Assembly (NCBI GenBank): GCA_963735495.1
Contig: CAVTLG010000009.1
Coordinates: 992,001 to 1,056,000, forward strand
Direction of reading: 5' to 3'
Length of the DNA: 64,000 nt
Origin: CAVTLG01 sp963735495
Lineage (GTDB): Bacteria; Chloroflexota; Ktedonobacteria; Ktedonobacterales; Ktedonobacteraceae
This document shows positions 8,721 to 17,289 of this stretch, one piece after another (positions within the stretch are counted from its first letter, which is position 1; each line of letters begins with the position of its first letter). The translations under genes and the position numbers were made by a program. Under the pieces are notes generated by a model. The model was not told the DNA's origin. It searched no databases and saw only the letters and a list, made by a program, of their open reading frames with translations.

Positions 8721-11700
8721 ATGATGTTAGGGAATTCCGAAGAGCAACTTCTCCTTCCGTCTCTGCGTGAGAGCACGCCAGACGCAGCGACGACGTTTCC
8801 TGAGGCGACGACCGATTCCCATAGTGTTGAAGCATATGTCCAGTGGCTGCAGCGCAATAACGAGCTTGGTATCTCTCCATCTGCGTATTTGATCTACCAG
8901 AAAGAGGCGCTGGAGATTAAAAGAGTGGGAAACCGCGAAGTTCGTCCTTTCGCGCCATTCCAGGAACTCAACTCCGCCATAACCGTTGTGACCATCTCAC
9001 AGGCATCGGCCCTCATCTCCCTGGGTCTTGGCTTGCTGATCGGGTTTTATATCCTTCACCTGCTTATGCTCACCATCTGCATGGGGATCATTACCGTCCT
9101 CTATATTTGCGGCTTCACCTGCAGCGGCATGATGGCAACCAGTGCATTTTGCAATCGCGCAGGTGAAACTATCGATGAGGGTATCATTCGGGCTCTGGAT
9201 CAGCAAGATGTCAAGTGGCCGACCTACACCATCCTGTGTCCTATGTATAAAGAGGCCAAGGTCGCGCAGCAATTTGTGGCTGCTATAAGGTCCCTTGACT
9301 ATCCACCGGATCGCTTGCAAGTGCTCTTACTGACCGAGGAGGACGATGACGAAACGCGGACTGTGCTCTCCAGCATCTATTTACCTGAGAACTTTACGAT
9401 TATTACAGTGCCCCCGGGAGCACCGCAGACCAAACCTCGCGCCTGTAACTTCGGTTTGCTTCAGGCCAAAGGCCAGTTTGTCGTTATTTTTGACGCCGAG
9501 GATAAACCAGAGCCGGATCAACTGAAGAAAGCTGTTTTGACGTTTGCCAATCATAACGCAGATCTGGCATGCGTGCAGGCTAAACTGAACTATTATAATA
9601 AAAATCAGAATATCTTGACCCGCCTCTTTACGGCTGAATACAGCACCTGGTTCGATATCATGTTGCCTGGCTTGCAGCGTGCAGGCTTTGCGTTGCCTCT
9701 CGGTGGCACTTCCAACCATTTCCGTACGGAAGTGCTGCGCGCCCTGGGTGGTTGGGATGCCTTTAATGTCACAGAAGACTGCGACCTGGGATTGCGCATC
9801 TCGCAGTTTGGCCTGGCAACGACCGTGCTGGATAGCACAACCTACGAAGAGGCCACCTCACAGCTAAAAAACTGGCTCCGTCAACGCTCGCGCTGGATTA
9901 AAGGCTACCTACAAACTTACCTGGTGCATATGCGCCATCCTCTGCAAACACTGCAAGATGGCCATATCCGTGCCTTTCTCTCATTACAAGTGATCGCGGG
10001 AACCTGGACCTTTGTGCTCCTGTTCAATCCGGTGATGTGGCTATTGACGATATTTTATATAGTATTTCACCCAACCGACTTTTACAGCATTCTTGCCCCG
10101 GCACCTGTGCTCTATGCCGGAACATTCTGCCTCGTCTTTGGCAACTTTTTCTACCTCTACATTCACCTCCTGGGTTGCCTACAACGCAGAGACTACGCTC
10201 TCATCAAGTGGGTGGTTCTTTTGCCTCTTTACTGGATTATCATGAGTGCATCGGCCTATATTGCCCTCTATCAACTCATTGTGAAGCCGCACTATTGGGA
10301 GAAAACACAACACGGCCATCATCTACAAGCAACGCAACCCATACTCACATCCGTAAAAGTCGTACGCAGAAGACATACGACATCCACGTCTACTGACAAG
10401 AAAATCGCCCTCCCCGGCGATCCTCGCACGTCAATGCAGCGGGTGAGGGCCACGTGTGACGTGATCGCTCTGTACCTCAAGCAGTATGCGCTTCAGCAGA
10501 AAAAACGCCGTCTCAGTCTCGGCACGCCAGATCCCTGGCTCGTCGCACTGCTCCTGTTGACCGTTACTGTCAGTATCACAGCTACCTGGTACTCGTTCCT
10601 GCATCACGATATAGTTACCTACGGTGATTCGTACAGCCATATGCGCCTTGCTCGTAGTGTCTTTGATAGCGCGACACCGGGTGCCGCGCAGTTAGGAGCG
10701 GTATGGTTGCCACTTCCTCATCTTATCATGTTACCGTTTATCTGGAACGATTATCTCTGGCGCACCGGATTGGCAGGCAGTATTCCCTCGATGATCTGCT
10801 ACACCATTGCCACTGTCTACCTTTTCCTGGCTGCACGCAGGCTAAGTAACAAGAGTTGTGCTGCCTTTGTGGGCACCCTCGCCTTTACGCTCAACCCGAA
10901 TGTCATCTACCTTCAGACGACCCCGCTCTCAGAGCCGGTGTGCTTCGCGACGTCTACAGTGGCATGTTTCTACTTTATCGTCTGGGTGCAAACGGATAAA
11001 ACGCGCTATCTGACGATAACAGCGGCAGCTACCTTTCTGGCAACGATTGCCCGCTACGATGGCTGGATGCTCTTTTTCGTCATTTTGATGCTGATTCCCA
11101 TGATTGGATACGTCCGGCATCACCATCGGCAACAAATCGAGGCGCACTTACTCATCTTTGGCATACTTGGTAGCTTTGGTATTATCTTATGGTTCATCTG
11201 GAATGAAGTCATTTTTGGAAATTTCTTCTATTTCAAACAAGGCGTGTATTCCTCTGAGAATCAAATCCAATACTATTTCCATGCGCAGGTCTCTGTGACA
11301 GACCAGAGTCTTTGGGAAGCAGTAAGGTATTATGCCTTTGCCTGCCTCGATAATTTAGGACCAATGATTGCTCTTCTGGCGGTCATCGCTTTCGTCAAAT
11401 ATATCGTTGTGCGAAGAGACATAACTCTGCGCAAAAATGTCGCTGAAATGCTTGCTCCGCTGCCTTTTCTTACCCCGCTTTTGTTCTACGTCATTTCTTT
11501 CTACACAGGGCAAGTGGTTGCCCTTGTTCCTGGTGTCAGTTCCCAGTTGTTCAATGCCAGATTTGGCTCTCAGGCAGCTATTCCTGCTGCATTGTTTATT
11601 GCCACACTTGTGCCAGGCACGTTTAAATTCTTCAGGTCATACACGTATTTAGCCGTGCATGCGCTTCTCTGCGGAATACTTATTGGTCAATCAATAGTCA

Positions 11701-12167
11701 TCTGGCAGACTGGAATCGTGACATTGGAGGATGGTCAGTATGGCGATTCTTGTACCGCGTATCAGGTCGTCGATGCTTTTCTTGCGCAACACTACAATGG
11801 TGGCCTGATTTTAGATGATACCTATCTTGGCTCGCCAAACGAGTCGCAAGAGGTAGGTATTGACTTTAAAAATATTATCTATCAAGGCTCAGGCAATCTT
11901 TGGAGACGCACATTAAGCAATCCAGGTGCGATGGTCGAGTGGGTTATTATCGGCATACGCAGTCAAGGGAGTCCCTATCCAGTGCAAGTTAATACGAGCA
12001 GTGCGCTCTTTCGCTCGCAGTTCAAATTGGTTGCCAGTGGTGGAGGGTATGATCTCTATCTACGCAATAACCACCCGCCTTTAGCCACAAAACCGCTGCC
12101 TGCACAACTGCCGGAGGAACATCCCTATTGTGGGACGGGCAAACTCCCACAACCAGGTGAGTGGTGA
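8721..12167 (+). CDS. Fusion of a GT2 cellulose-synthase-like glycosyltransferase and a GT-C (GT39/ArnT-like) glycosyltransferase
   Basis: This is a 1148-aa two-enzyme membrane protein. The N-terminal part (about 75-590) has two membrane helices, then a processive GT2 core: PTYTILCPMYKEA, a metal-binding acidic cluster FDAEDKPEPD (Asp258/Asp261), TEDCDLG and QRSRW (388-392), followed by several helices. This is the layout of bacterial cellulose-synthase-like enzymes. The C-terminal part (about 605-1120) has about ten helices and an early luminal GDSYSHMRLA acidic motif (Asp636) typical of lipid-linked-sugar GT-C transferases. One plausible idea is that the GT2 half makes or loads a polyprenyl-linked sugar that the GT-C half uses outside. 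That coupling is inference. The start at 8721 (ATGATG) follows AGAGAG. Confidence 0.78.
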   Translation: MMLGNSEEQLLLPSLRESTPDAATTFPEATTDSHSVEAYVQWLQRNNELGISPSAYLIYQKEALEIKRVGNREVRPFAPFQELNSAITVVTISQASALISLGLGLLIGFYILHLLMLTICMGIITVLYICGFTCSGMMATSAFCNRAGETIDEGIIRALDQQDVKWPTYTILCPMYKEAKVAQQFVAAIRSLDYPPDRLQVLLLTEEDDDETRTVLSSIYLPENFTIITVPPGAPQTKPRACNFGLLQAKGQFVVIFDAEDKPEPDQLKKAVLTFANHNADLACVQAKLNYYNKNQNILTRLFTAEYSTWFDIMLPGLQRAGFALPLGGTSNHFRTEVLRALGGWDAFNVTEDCDLGLRISQFGLATTVLDSTTYEEATSQLKNWLRQRSRWIKGYLQTYLVHMRHPLQTLQDGHIRAFLSLQVIAGTWTFVLLFNPVMWLLTIFYIVFHPTDFYSILAPAPVLYAGTFCLVFGNFFYLYIHLLGCLQRRDYALIKWVVLLPLYWIIMSASAYIALYQLIVKPHYWEKTQHGHHLQATQPILTSVKVVRRRHTTSTSTDKKIALPGDPRTSMQRVRATCDVIALYLKQYALQQKKRRLSLGTPDPWLVALLLLTVTVSITATWYSFLHHDIVTYGDSYSHMRLARSVFDSATPGAAQLGAVWLPLPHLIMLPFIWNDYLWRTGLAGSIPSMICYTIATVYLFLAARRLSNKSCAAFVGTLAFTLNPNVIYLQTTPLSEPVCFATSTVACFYFIVWVQTDKTRYLTITAAATFLATIARYDGWMLFFVILMLIPMIGYVRHHHRQQIEAHLLIFGILGSFGIILWFIWNEVIFGNFFYFKQGVYSSENQIQYYFHAQVSVTDQSLWEAVRYYAFACLDNLGPMIALLAVIAFVKYIVVRRDITLRKNVAEMLAPLPFLTPLLFYVISFYTGQVVALVPGVSSQLFNARFGSQAAIPAALFIATLVPGTFKFFRSYTYLAVHALLCGILIGQSIVIWQTGIVTLEDGQYGDSCTAYQVVDAFLAQHYNGGLILDDTYLGSPNESQEVGIDFKNIIYQGSGNLWRRTLSNPGAMVEWVIIGIRSQGSPYPVQVNTSSALFRSQFKLVASGGGYDLYLRNNHPPLATKPLPAQLPEEHPYCGTGKLPQPGEW

Positions 12168-12270
12168 GTGTATCCACCATGCCACAGGCTTGACGGACGA
12201 GACTCGGCGCGCTATCATCCCTATGCAATTATCTTCAATCGAAATCGTACTAAAGGTAGAACAGACTGTT

Positions 12271-12555
12271 ATGATGAAGCGACTCCGTGGGCGTAACCTT
12301 GCCCATCCCGGTTGTTTGATAGGTGTCACGACCGGCTTGATTGTGGGTATTATTCTGGGAGGTGTATTGGCGGCAACGTTCAACGTTGTGTTAAACACCG
12401 TTCTGCTCATCTGGCTGGGACTAACCGTGGGCCTTGGTATCATTGGCTGGATCATTGGCGCTCGTCTCACCTCCCACTTTCCCGCCGAGGACGAAACATT
12501 CGATGCCAGGTCTGCTGACACGTCAACAACACAAAGTGATCCCCAGTCCTCGTAG
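12271..12555 (+). CDS. Small two-helix membrane protein, 94 aa
   Basis: The sequence starts MMKRLRGRNLAHPG and has two long glycine-rich hydrophobic segments (about 13-40 and 43-65) and a polar Ser/Thr/Asp-rich C-terminal tail. The start at ATGATG 12271 is chosen over an in-frame start at 12130, which overlaps the previous gene, because the shorter protein begins with a basic patch directly before the first helix and has GGTAGA about 10 nt upstream. It may share a transcript with the glycosyltransferase fusion, 103 nt upstream. I do not recognise the family. The Gly-rich helices resemble general small membrane proteins of the YtxH / phage-holin-like kind, but no assignment is justified. Confidence 0.55.
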   Translation: MMKRLRGRNLAHPGCLIGVTTGLIVGIILGGVLAATFNVVLNTVLLIWLGLTVGLGIIGWIIGARLTSHFPAEDETFDARSADTSTTQSDPQSS

Positions 12556-12569
12556 TAGAGAAGAGGGCA

Positions 12570-12610
12570 GAGCAGGAGGAGACTCATCGTTGATCTCCTC
12601 CTGCTCTCAA
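12570..12610 (+). terminator. Strong hairpin between convergent genes
   Basis: A perfect 13-bp inverted repeat (GAGCAGGAGGAGA at 12570-12582, complement at 12594-12606) has an 11-nt loop. No long T run follows, but its position between the small membrane gene and the convergent MMPL gene suggests a terminator. Confidence 0.6.
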
Positions 12611-12684
12611 AGCACTATTGGCAACGAGTAGCTTCCCGTTCCTGGGGAAGTGGAACCGACTGGGACACCGTGCTCATTGCTCGC

Positions 12685-14982
12685 TTACCGTGCCAGCGCG
12701 GGCTTCTCTTCCTTGTCTGCGTTGGATTCTCCATCAACGTAGGGTATTTCTTCGCGCAGTCCAATACGTTGCCAGAGAACTTGTAGTGGACGCGGCGCCC
12801 ACCAGTTCCATTTGCCAAGCATGGCCATCATCGCGGGCACGAGCAATGCACGTACGAGTGTGGCGTCCATGATCACTGCCAGCGCTATACCTACCCCAAT
12901 TTCCTGAATAACCATGATGCGCGACGTGGCAAAGGCCGCAACAACCACGGCGAGCAGGAGTGCGGCACTCGTAATCAACCAGCCAGTGCGTTGTAAGCCA
13001 ACGGCGACCGCCTCGCGATTGTCTCCTGTTTTATCAAAGTGCTCTTTAATACGGCTGAGTAAGAAGACCTCGTAGTCCATGGAGAGTCCGAAGGCGATAG
13101 CAAAGATCAGGATCGGTTCTGTACTATCCAACGCGCCAAATGCTCGAAACTGCAACAGATTCTGCAAATGGCCGTCCTGGAAAACCCAGACGAGTGCGCC
13201 AAACGTCGCAGTCAGCGAGAGCGTATTGAGCAAGATCGCTTTGAGTGGCATGACCAAAGAGCCCGTCATCAAGAAGAGCAAGAGAAAGATTGCGCAAGCC
13301 ATGACCACTATGGCATAAGGAATGGTCGAGGCCAGGCTGGCAAATTGATCGATTTCCTGGGCCATGTCCCCGCCGACCAGCGGCGTAAAACCAGCGGGAA
13401 CGCTGATGGCACGAATTTGCTTGACGAGCGTTTGTACCGCATTGGCATGAGGGTCAAAGTTTGCTGTGACGGTGACGCGCGTGACATTCCCATTGGCCAG
13501 TTGTTTTGCTGCCGCCGCTAACTGTGGATTGAGAGCCGGATGGGCGTAGAGTTGCTGGTAATTTGTGAGCGTCAGCTGTGGATTTATGCTCACCAGGCTA
13601 GCAACATTGCTCACGCCAGATAGGTTCTCAATATGGTGCACATAGGTGTTCAATTGTGCCAGATTCCCGGCTGTGAGTGCATTCCCACGTGTTGTGATGG
13701 CAATATCGATAGTTGCATTGTCCTGGTTCGGAAAATTTTGTTCAAGCTGTTCGATCACAATACGCGATGAAGCGTTGAGCGGGAGAGAACGCTCATCGGT
13801 TGTGGCGAATGCCGCGTGTAAAAAGGGGGTGCCAAGCAGGAGTAAAAAGGCGATGAGTACCATCGCTATCGGCACGCGCCAGTGCATCACGAAATAGGAA
13901 AGGTGATACCAGGCGCCCTGTTGTTTGCTCGCAACGACTTTTTTACGGCGGAGGAGTCGTTGTATGGAGAGGGCGTTCACCCGTGGTCCCAAAAGAGCGA
14001 GCAGCACAGGTAACAGTGTCAGCGCGCCTAGCATTGCAACTAACGCCGCGACGATCGTGGCCAGACCAATACTACGCAGTTCGTTGACGTGGAAAAGCAG
14101 CAGGCTGATCAAACTGGTACAGACGGTGAGCCCGGAGAAAAGGATGGTACGACCTGCGGTGGCCATGGCGCGTTGTAATGCTCCACGGATGTTTGCGCCG
14201 TCAAGTGCCAGTTCTTCGCGGAAGCGTGTGACGATGAAGAGCGAGTAGTCAATGGCAAGGCCTAACCCGATGATCGTGATCACATTGGTGGCAAAGCTCA
14301 ATATACTGACGATGTGGGTAAGGAGGCGTACGATGGCAAAGGAGCCAACAATGGCGAAACCCCCAATCAGTAAGGGGAGCAACGCCGCCACAAATCCCCC
14401 AAAGATGAGCACGAGTAACAAGGCCACAATGGGCAGAGAGACCGTCTCGGCAAACTCTAGATCATGGATCAGTTGGTTGTTGAACTGAACATCGACGGCC
14501 AAAGATCCACCAACAGCAATCTGCAGCGTGGGAGATGTGAGCACGGATGTAATGCTGTTATAGGTGCTGGTCTCTCCGTCCTTGTCGGAAACGGTGACGA
14601 CAGCAAAGGTCTGATGCCGGTTGTGCGAGAGAAAATTGCTATCGTGCGTAGTATAGTAGGAAGTGATCGAGAGTACTTCAGGGCGTGCCTTGACTCGTTG
14701 TAAAAGTTGAGTTGCTGCTTGCTGAAATTGTGGATCGGTAGCACGCAATGAGCTACTACTCAAGAGGAGTATGATGTTGTTACTTGTCGACTGTGAAGAG
14801 AATTTACTGTCCAATAGCGTCTGGGCACGCGCCGATTCGCTATTGGGGACGCCGACATCAGTGCCGCTCAAACTATCAAAAACGCCAAAACCGTACCATG
14901 CCATCATGATAGTCATGATCACTACCAGTAGGAGGACACTCCAGCGGGCGCGGTATAGTGTGCCTCCAAGCCATGTTAACAT
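12685..14982 (-). CDS. MMPL-family (RND superfamily) transporter
   Basis: This 765-aa inner-membrane exporter has the duplicated MMPL layout: one helix, a large extracytoplasmic domain, five helices, and then the same again. The proton-relay Asp-Tyr pairs are in GLAIDYSLFIVTRFREEL and FGLSMDYEVFLLSRIKEHF. Family members export lipids, glycolipids or hydrophobic drugs using the proton gradient. The start at 14982 (MLTWLGGTLYRARW) is chosen because AAAGGAT lies 6 nt upstream and the first helix follows at once. An in-frame ATG at 15066 would add 28 polar residues. The gene stands alone and the substrate is unknown. Confidence 0.88.
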   Translation of the reverse strand: MLTWLGGTLYRARWSVLLLVVIMTIMMAWYGFGVFDSLSGTDVGVPNSESARAQTLLDSKFSSQSTSNNIILLLSSSSLRATDPQFQQAATQLLQRVKARPEVLSITSYYTTHDSNFLSHNRHQTFAVVTVSDKDGETSTYNSITSVLTSPTLQIAVGGSLAVDVQFNNQLIHDLEFAETVSLPIVALLLVLIFGGFVAALLPLLIGGFAIVGSFAIVRLLTHIVSILSFATNVITIIGLGLAIDYSLFIVTRFREELALDGANIRGALQRAMATAGRTILFSGLTVCTSLISLLLFHVNELRSIGLATIVAALVAMLGALTLLPVLLALLGPRVNALSIQRLLRRKKVVASKQQGAWYHLSYFVMHWRVPIAMVLIAFLLLLGTPFLHAAFATTDERSLPLNASSRIVIEQLEQNFPNQDNATIDIAITTRGNALTAGNLAQLNTYVHHIENLSGVSNVASLVSINPQLTLTNYQQLYAHPALNPQLAAAAKQLANGNVTRVTVTANFDPHANAVQTLVKQIRAISVPAGFTPLVGGDMAQEIDQFASLASTIPYAIVVMACAIFLLLFLMTGSLVMPLKAILLNTLSLTATFGALVWVFQDGHLQNLLQFRAFGALDSTEPILIFAIAFGLSMDYEVFLLSRIKEHFDKTGDNREAVAVGLQRTGWLITSAALLLAVVVAAFATSRIMVIQEIGVGIALAVIMDATLVRALLVPAMMAMLGKWNWWAPRPLQVLWQRIGLREEIPYVDGESNADKEEKPALAR

Positions 14983-15374
14983 GCGAGATCCTTTCACATC
15001 TGCTTGTTGGGATTGGTAAAAGAGAATGTCTTGTGAGGTAAGAAACCACTCGTCATCGTGCTGCAATCCTTTCCCCTACGCAGATTATACCAGAGAATAG
15101 AGAAAAATGTGTATGTAGTGAGCTTTTTTGGCGCTGTTTTTGTGGCAAAATAGTCAGTCATCCTCACTTTATCTCCGTGCAGAAATAGTTGTCTATCTCT
15201 TCTGGCTGGAACGTCGCATCAACTTTTTGGAGCTGTCTGGCGTATACCATAGAGGGACTACGTGCACAGGCAACGCAGCTATTGAAATCTTAGGTGGCGC
15301 TGCAATTCCTCCCTGGAGACACTGATTGATCATAGAGAGAGAAGGTACCTGGAAATAAAGGAGCATACAAACGT
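14983..15374. other. Intergenic region between divergent MMPL and SDR genes
   Basis: About 390 bases hold the 5' regions of two divergent genes. I see AT-rich patches (for example around 15118-15150) but no promoter pair, operator palindrome or RNA structure that I would stand behind. Confidence 0.3.
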
Positions 15375-16145
15375 ATGGGGCAATTAGACCAGAAAGTCGC
15401 TGTTGTGACCGGGTCCGATAGTGGCATTGGCCGTGCGATAGCATTAACCCTGGCACAGGAGGGTGCGGCTGTGGTGATAAACTATGCGCATGCACGGGAT
15501 AAGGCGCAAGAAGTACAGCACCTCATCGAACAGCATCACGGTAGAGCCATTGTGGTGCAGGCAGATGTTTCACAGTATCAGCAAGCTCAGGGCTTGATTC
15601 AGCAGGCTGTAGCGCAATTCGGTCGCCTGGATATCATGGTAAATAATGCGGGTATGGAGATCCATAGTCCTTTTCTGGATGTCAGCGAAGAGCAATTTGA
15701 CCGCGTAGTGGGTATTGACCTCAAAGGCGTATTTTTCTGTGCGCAAGCTGCGGCTCGTGAGATGGTCCAGCGGAAAACTGCCGGACGCATTATCAACATC
15801 TCTTCAGTGCATGAAGACATTGCGATGCCGCAAAATGTACCTTATTGTTGTGCAAAAGGTGGCGTACGTATGCTCACACGCACCATTTGTCTGGAACTTG
15901 CACCACATAATATCACGGTGAACAATATTGCTCCTGGTGCCGTTGATACGCCTATTGATGCTGATGTGAAGGCAGATCCGCAAAAATGGGCGACGCTACT
16001 GGGAGAGATCCCACTACATCGTATGGGACAGCCAGAAGAAATTGCGCAGATGGCGCTCTATCTTGCCTCGGATGCCTCAGCCTATGTGACGGGCGCGACA
16101 TTCGTGATCGATGGCGGACTCTCAGTCAATTCTGGGGCACTGTAG
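15375..16145 (+). CDS. SDR-family oxidoreductase (glucose 1-dehydrogenase / 3-oxoacyl-ACP reductase type)
   Basis: This complete 256-aa classical short-chain dehydrogenase is intact at every signature: cofactor loop TGSDSGIGRAI at about 13-23, NNAG at about 90, catalytic Ser in NISSVHED, YCCAK with Tyr157 and Lys161, and a C-terminal YVTGATFVIDGGLS typical of the FabG/glucose dehydrogenase branch. The Asn-rich cofactor region (VVINYAHARDKA) favours NADP(H) with some tolerance for NAD. The upstream Shine-Dalgarno is AAAGGAG, 11-12 nt before ATG. It is monocistronic, and the substrate cannot be called from sequence. It is distinct from the damaged SDR at the window start. Confidence 0.88.
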   Translation: MGQLDQKVAVVTGSDSGIGRAIALTLAQEGAAVVINYAHARDKAQEVQHLIEQHHGRAIVVQADVSQYQQAQGLIQQAVAQFGRLDIMVNNAGMEIHSPFLDVSEEQFDRVVGIDLKGVFFCAQAAAREMVQRKTAGRIINISSVHEDIAMPQNVPYCCAKGGVRMLTRTICLELAPHNITVNNIAPGAVDTPIDADVKADPQKWATLLGEIPLHRMGQPEEIAQMALYLASDASAYVTGATFVIDGGLSVNSGAL

Positions 16146-16182
16146 TCCTGGCAAAAAAGTAGCGAACCATATTCTCTGTAAA

Positions 16183-16215
16183 AAGGCGTCTGCGCATGAG
16201 CTCAGATGCCTTGTC
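16183..16215 (+). terminator. Weak hairpin after the SDR gene
   Basis: GGCGTCTG pairs with CAGATGCC (one G-U pair) around a 10-nt loop, 40 nt after the stop, with a modest T content downstream. Confidence 0.4.
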
Positions 16216-16428
16216 TCACATCTTTCATGAGGTTTCTCTGACCACGCTCCAACACACATTCCTACAAACAAACAGATATAGATCACCGTTTAGCCTTATT
16301 AATTTTTGCTATTCTGAGTACCAGTTTGTTCATTTTTCGCTATGAGCTGGTGACGCTGTTTCTTAGTGCCCAGTATACAAAATGTCTTGTCGTTTATTCG
16401 TCTAACCCTTCTGCAAATGGGATCAGCA

Positions 16429-17205
16429 TTAATGGATTACCGTATGGAGCTTGCGTACGGGTTTCAAGAGGATGTCGCCATACTGAGTAGGGTGCTCAAA
16501 ACCATAGAGCGACGTGCGAAGTTTCTCCTGGATACCTTTATAGCGCGGGGCGAACTGATAGCCGAAAATGTGCAGCAACGCAAAATTCACCTGGTTGATC
16601 CCGTGCGTGCCAGTGGAATGCACCGGGCCGTGTGAATGTCGGTGGTATTGTTGAAGAGCAAATCGAAGACAAATTGGCTCTCATGATCGTGGGCACCGAT
16701 CATCTCGGCGTTCACTGGGACATGATTGGCAACCAGGGTATACCGTCCCAGCACATGCTCGAAGCACATCATGAATTGGCAGTGATAATTCACAAAGTGG
16801 AGCACACGACTGATATTCACCTGACGCAACGTCTCAAAGATCGGATGGTTGATTGGCTCGTCGCTCGTCGGATACTGCAGCGTCCAACTCTTGCATTTCC
16901 CCGTGGCCGTGAGGTGCAAGTGGCTATTTTCCCCAGCACTGATGCGCTGATTGACCGTGCCAATACGCTCTTCCAATTGGCCCTTCAGCGCGTCCAGGTG
17001 GTCTTGAATGGGCTGTGCCAGGAGTGCTAACCCCGTCTGCGCAAGTAACGCATCTTTGTTGGCCCACTGCCCTACGCGCCTGGTCCAGTGATACATAGGG
17101 TCCAATGTCTCCGCTGAAGAGCGTCAGGGTACTGGAGTCACTGATGCACGCCACCCATACATGGCAATACTCAAGGGTGAGCGACGTATACCCCCAACCA
17201 AGCAT
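16429..17205 (-). pseudogene. tnpA: Tn3-family transposase, C-terminal catalytic fragment, multiply frameshifted
   Basis: Read on the minus strand, three frames join into one Tn3-type DDE domain. They run from LGWGYTSLTLEYCHVW, through WTRRVGQWANKDALLAQ and VNISRVLHFVNYHCQF, to NQVNFALLHIFGYQFAPRY and YGFEHPTQYGDILLKP. Frame changes occur near 17105 and 16623. The family's catalytic T-D-T-(A/H)-G motif reads S-T-G-T-H-G, so the second catalytic Asp is replaced by Gly. The reading stops at 16429 before the third catalytic residue (Glu). N-terminal and middle regions are absent here but resemble the fragments at 24925-25122 and 34439-36040. It is inactive debris. Confidence 0.85.
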
Positions 17206-17289
17206 AAAACTCGATCAGTGACGTCTGGAGTCACTTCTGCCGGGCGTTGGGGAACAGATCCGCATCACTATCCGCGAAGAGAGAAAGGT

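Noticed and set aside
16632..17030. 132-codon plus-strand frame
   Set aside because: It is the mirror of the Tn3 transposase fragment on the minus strand, which has real homology.
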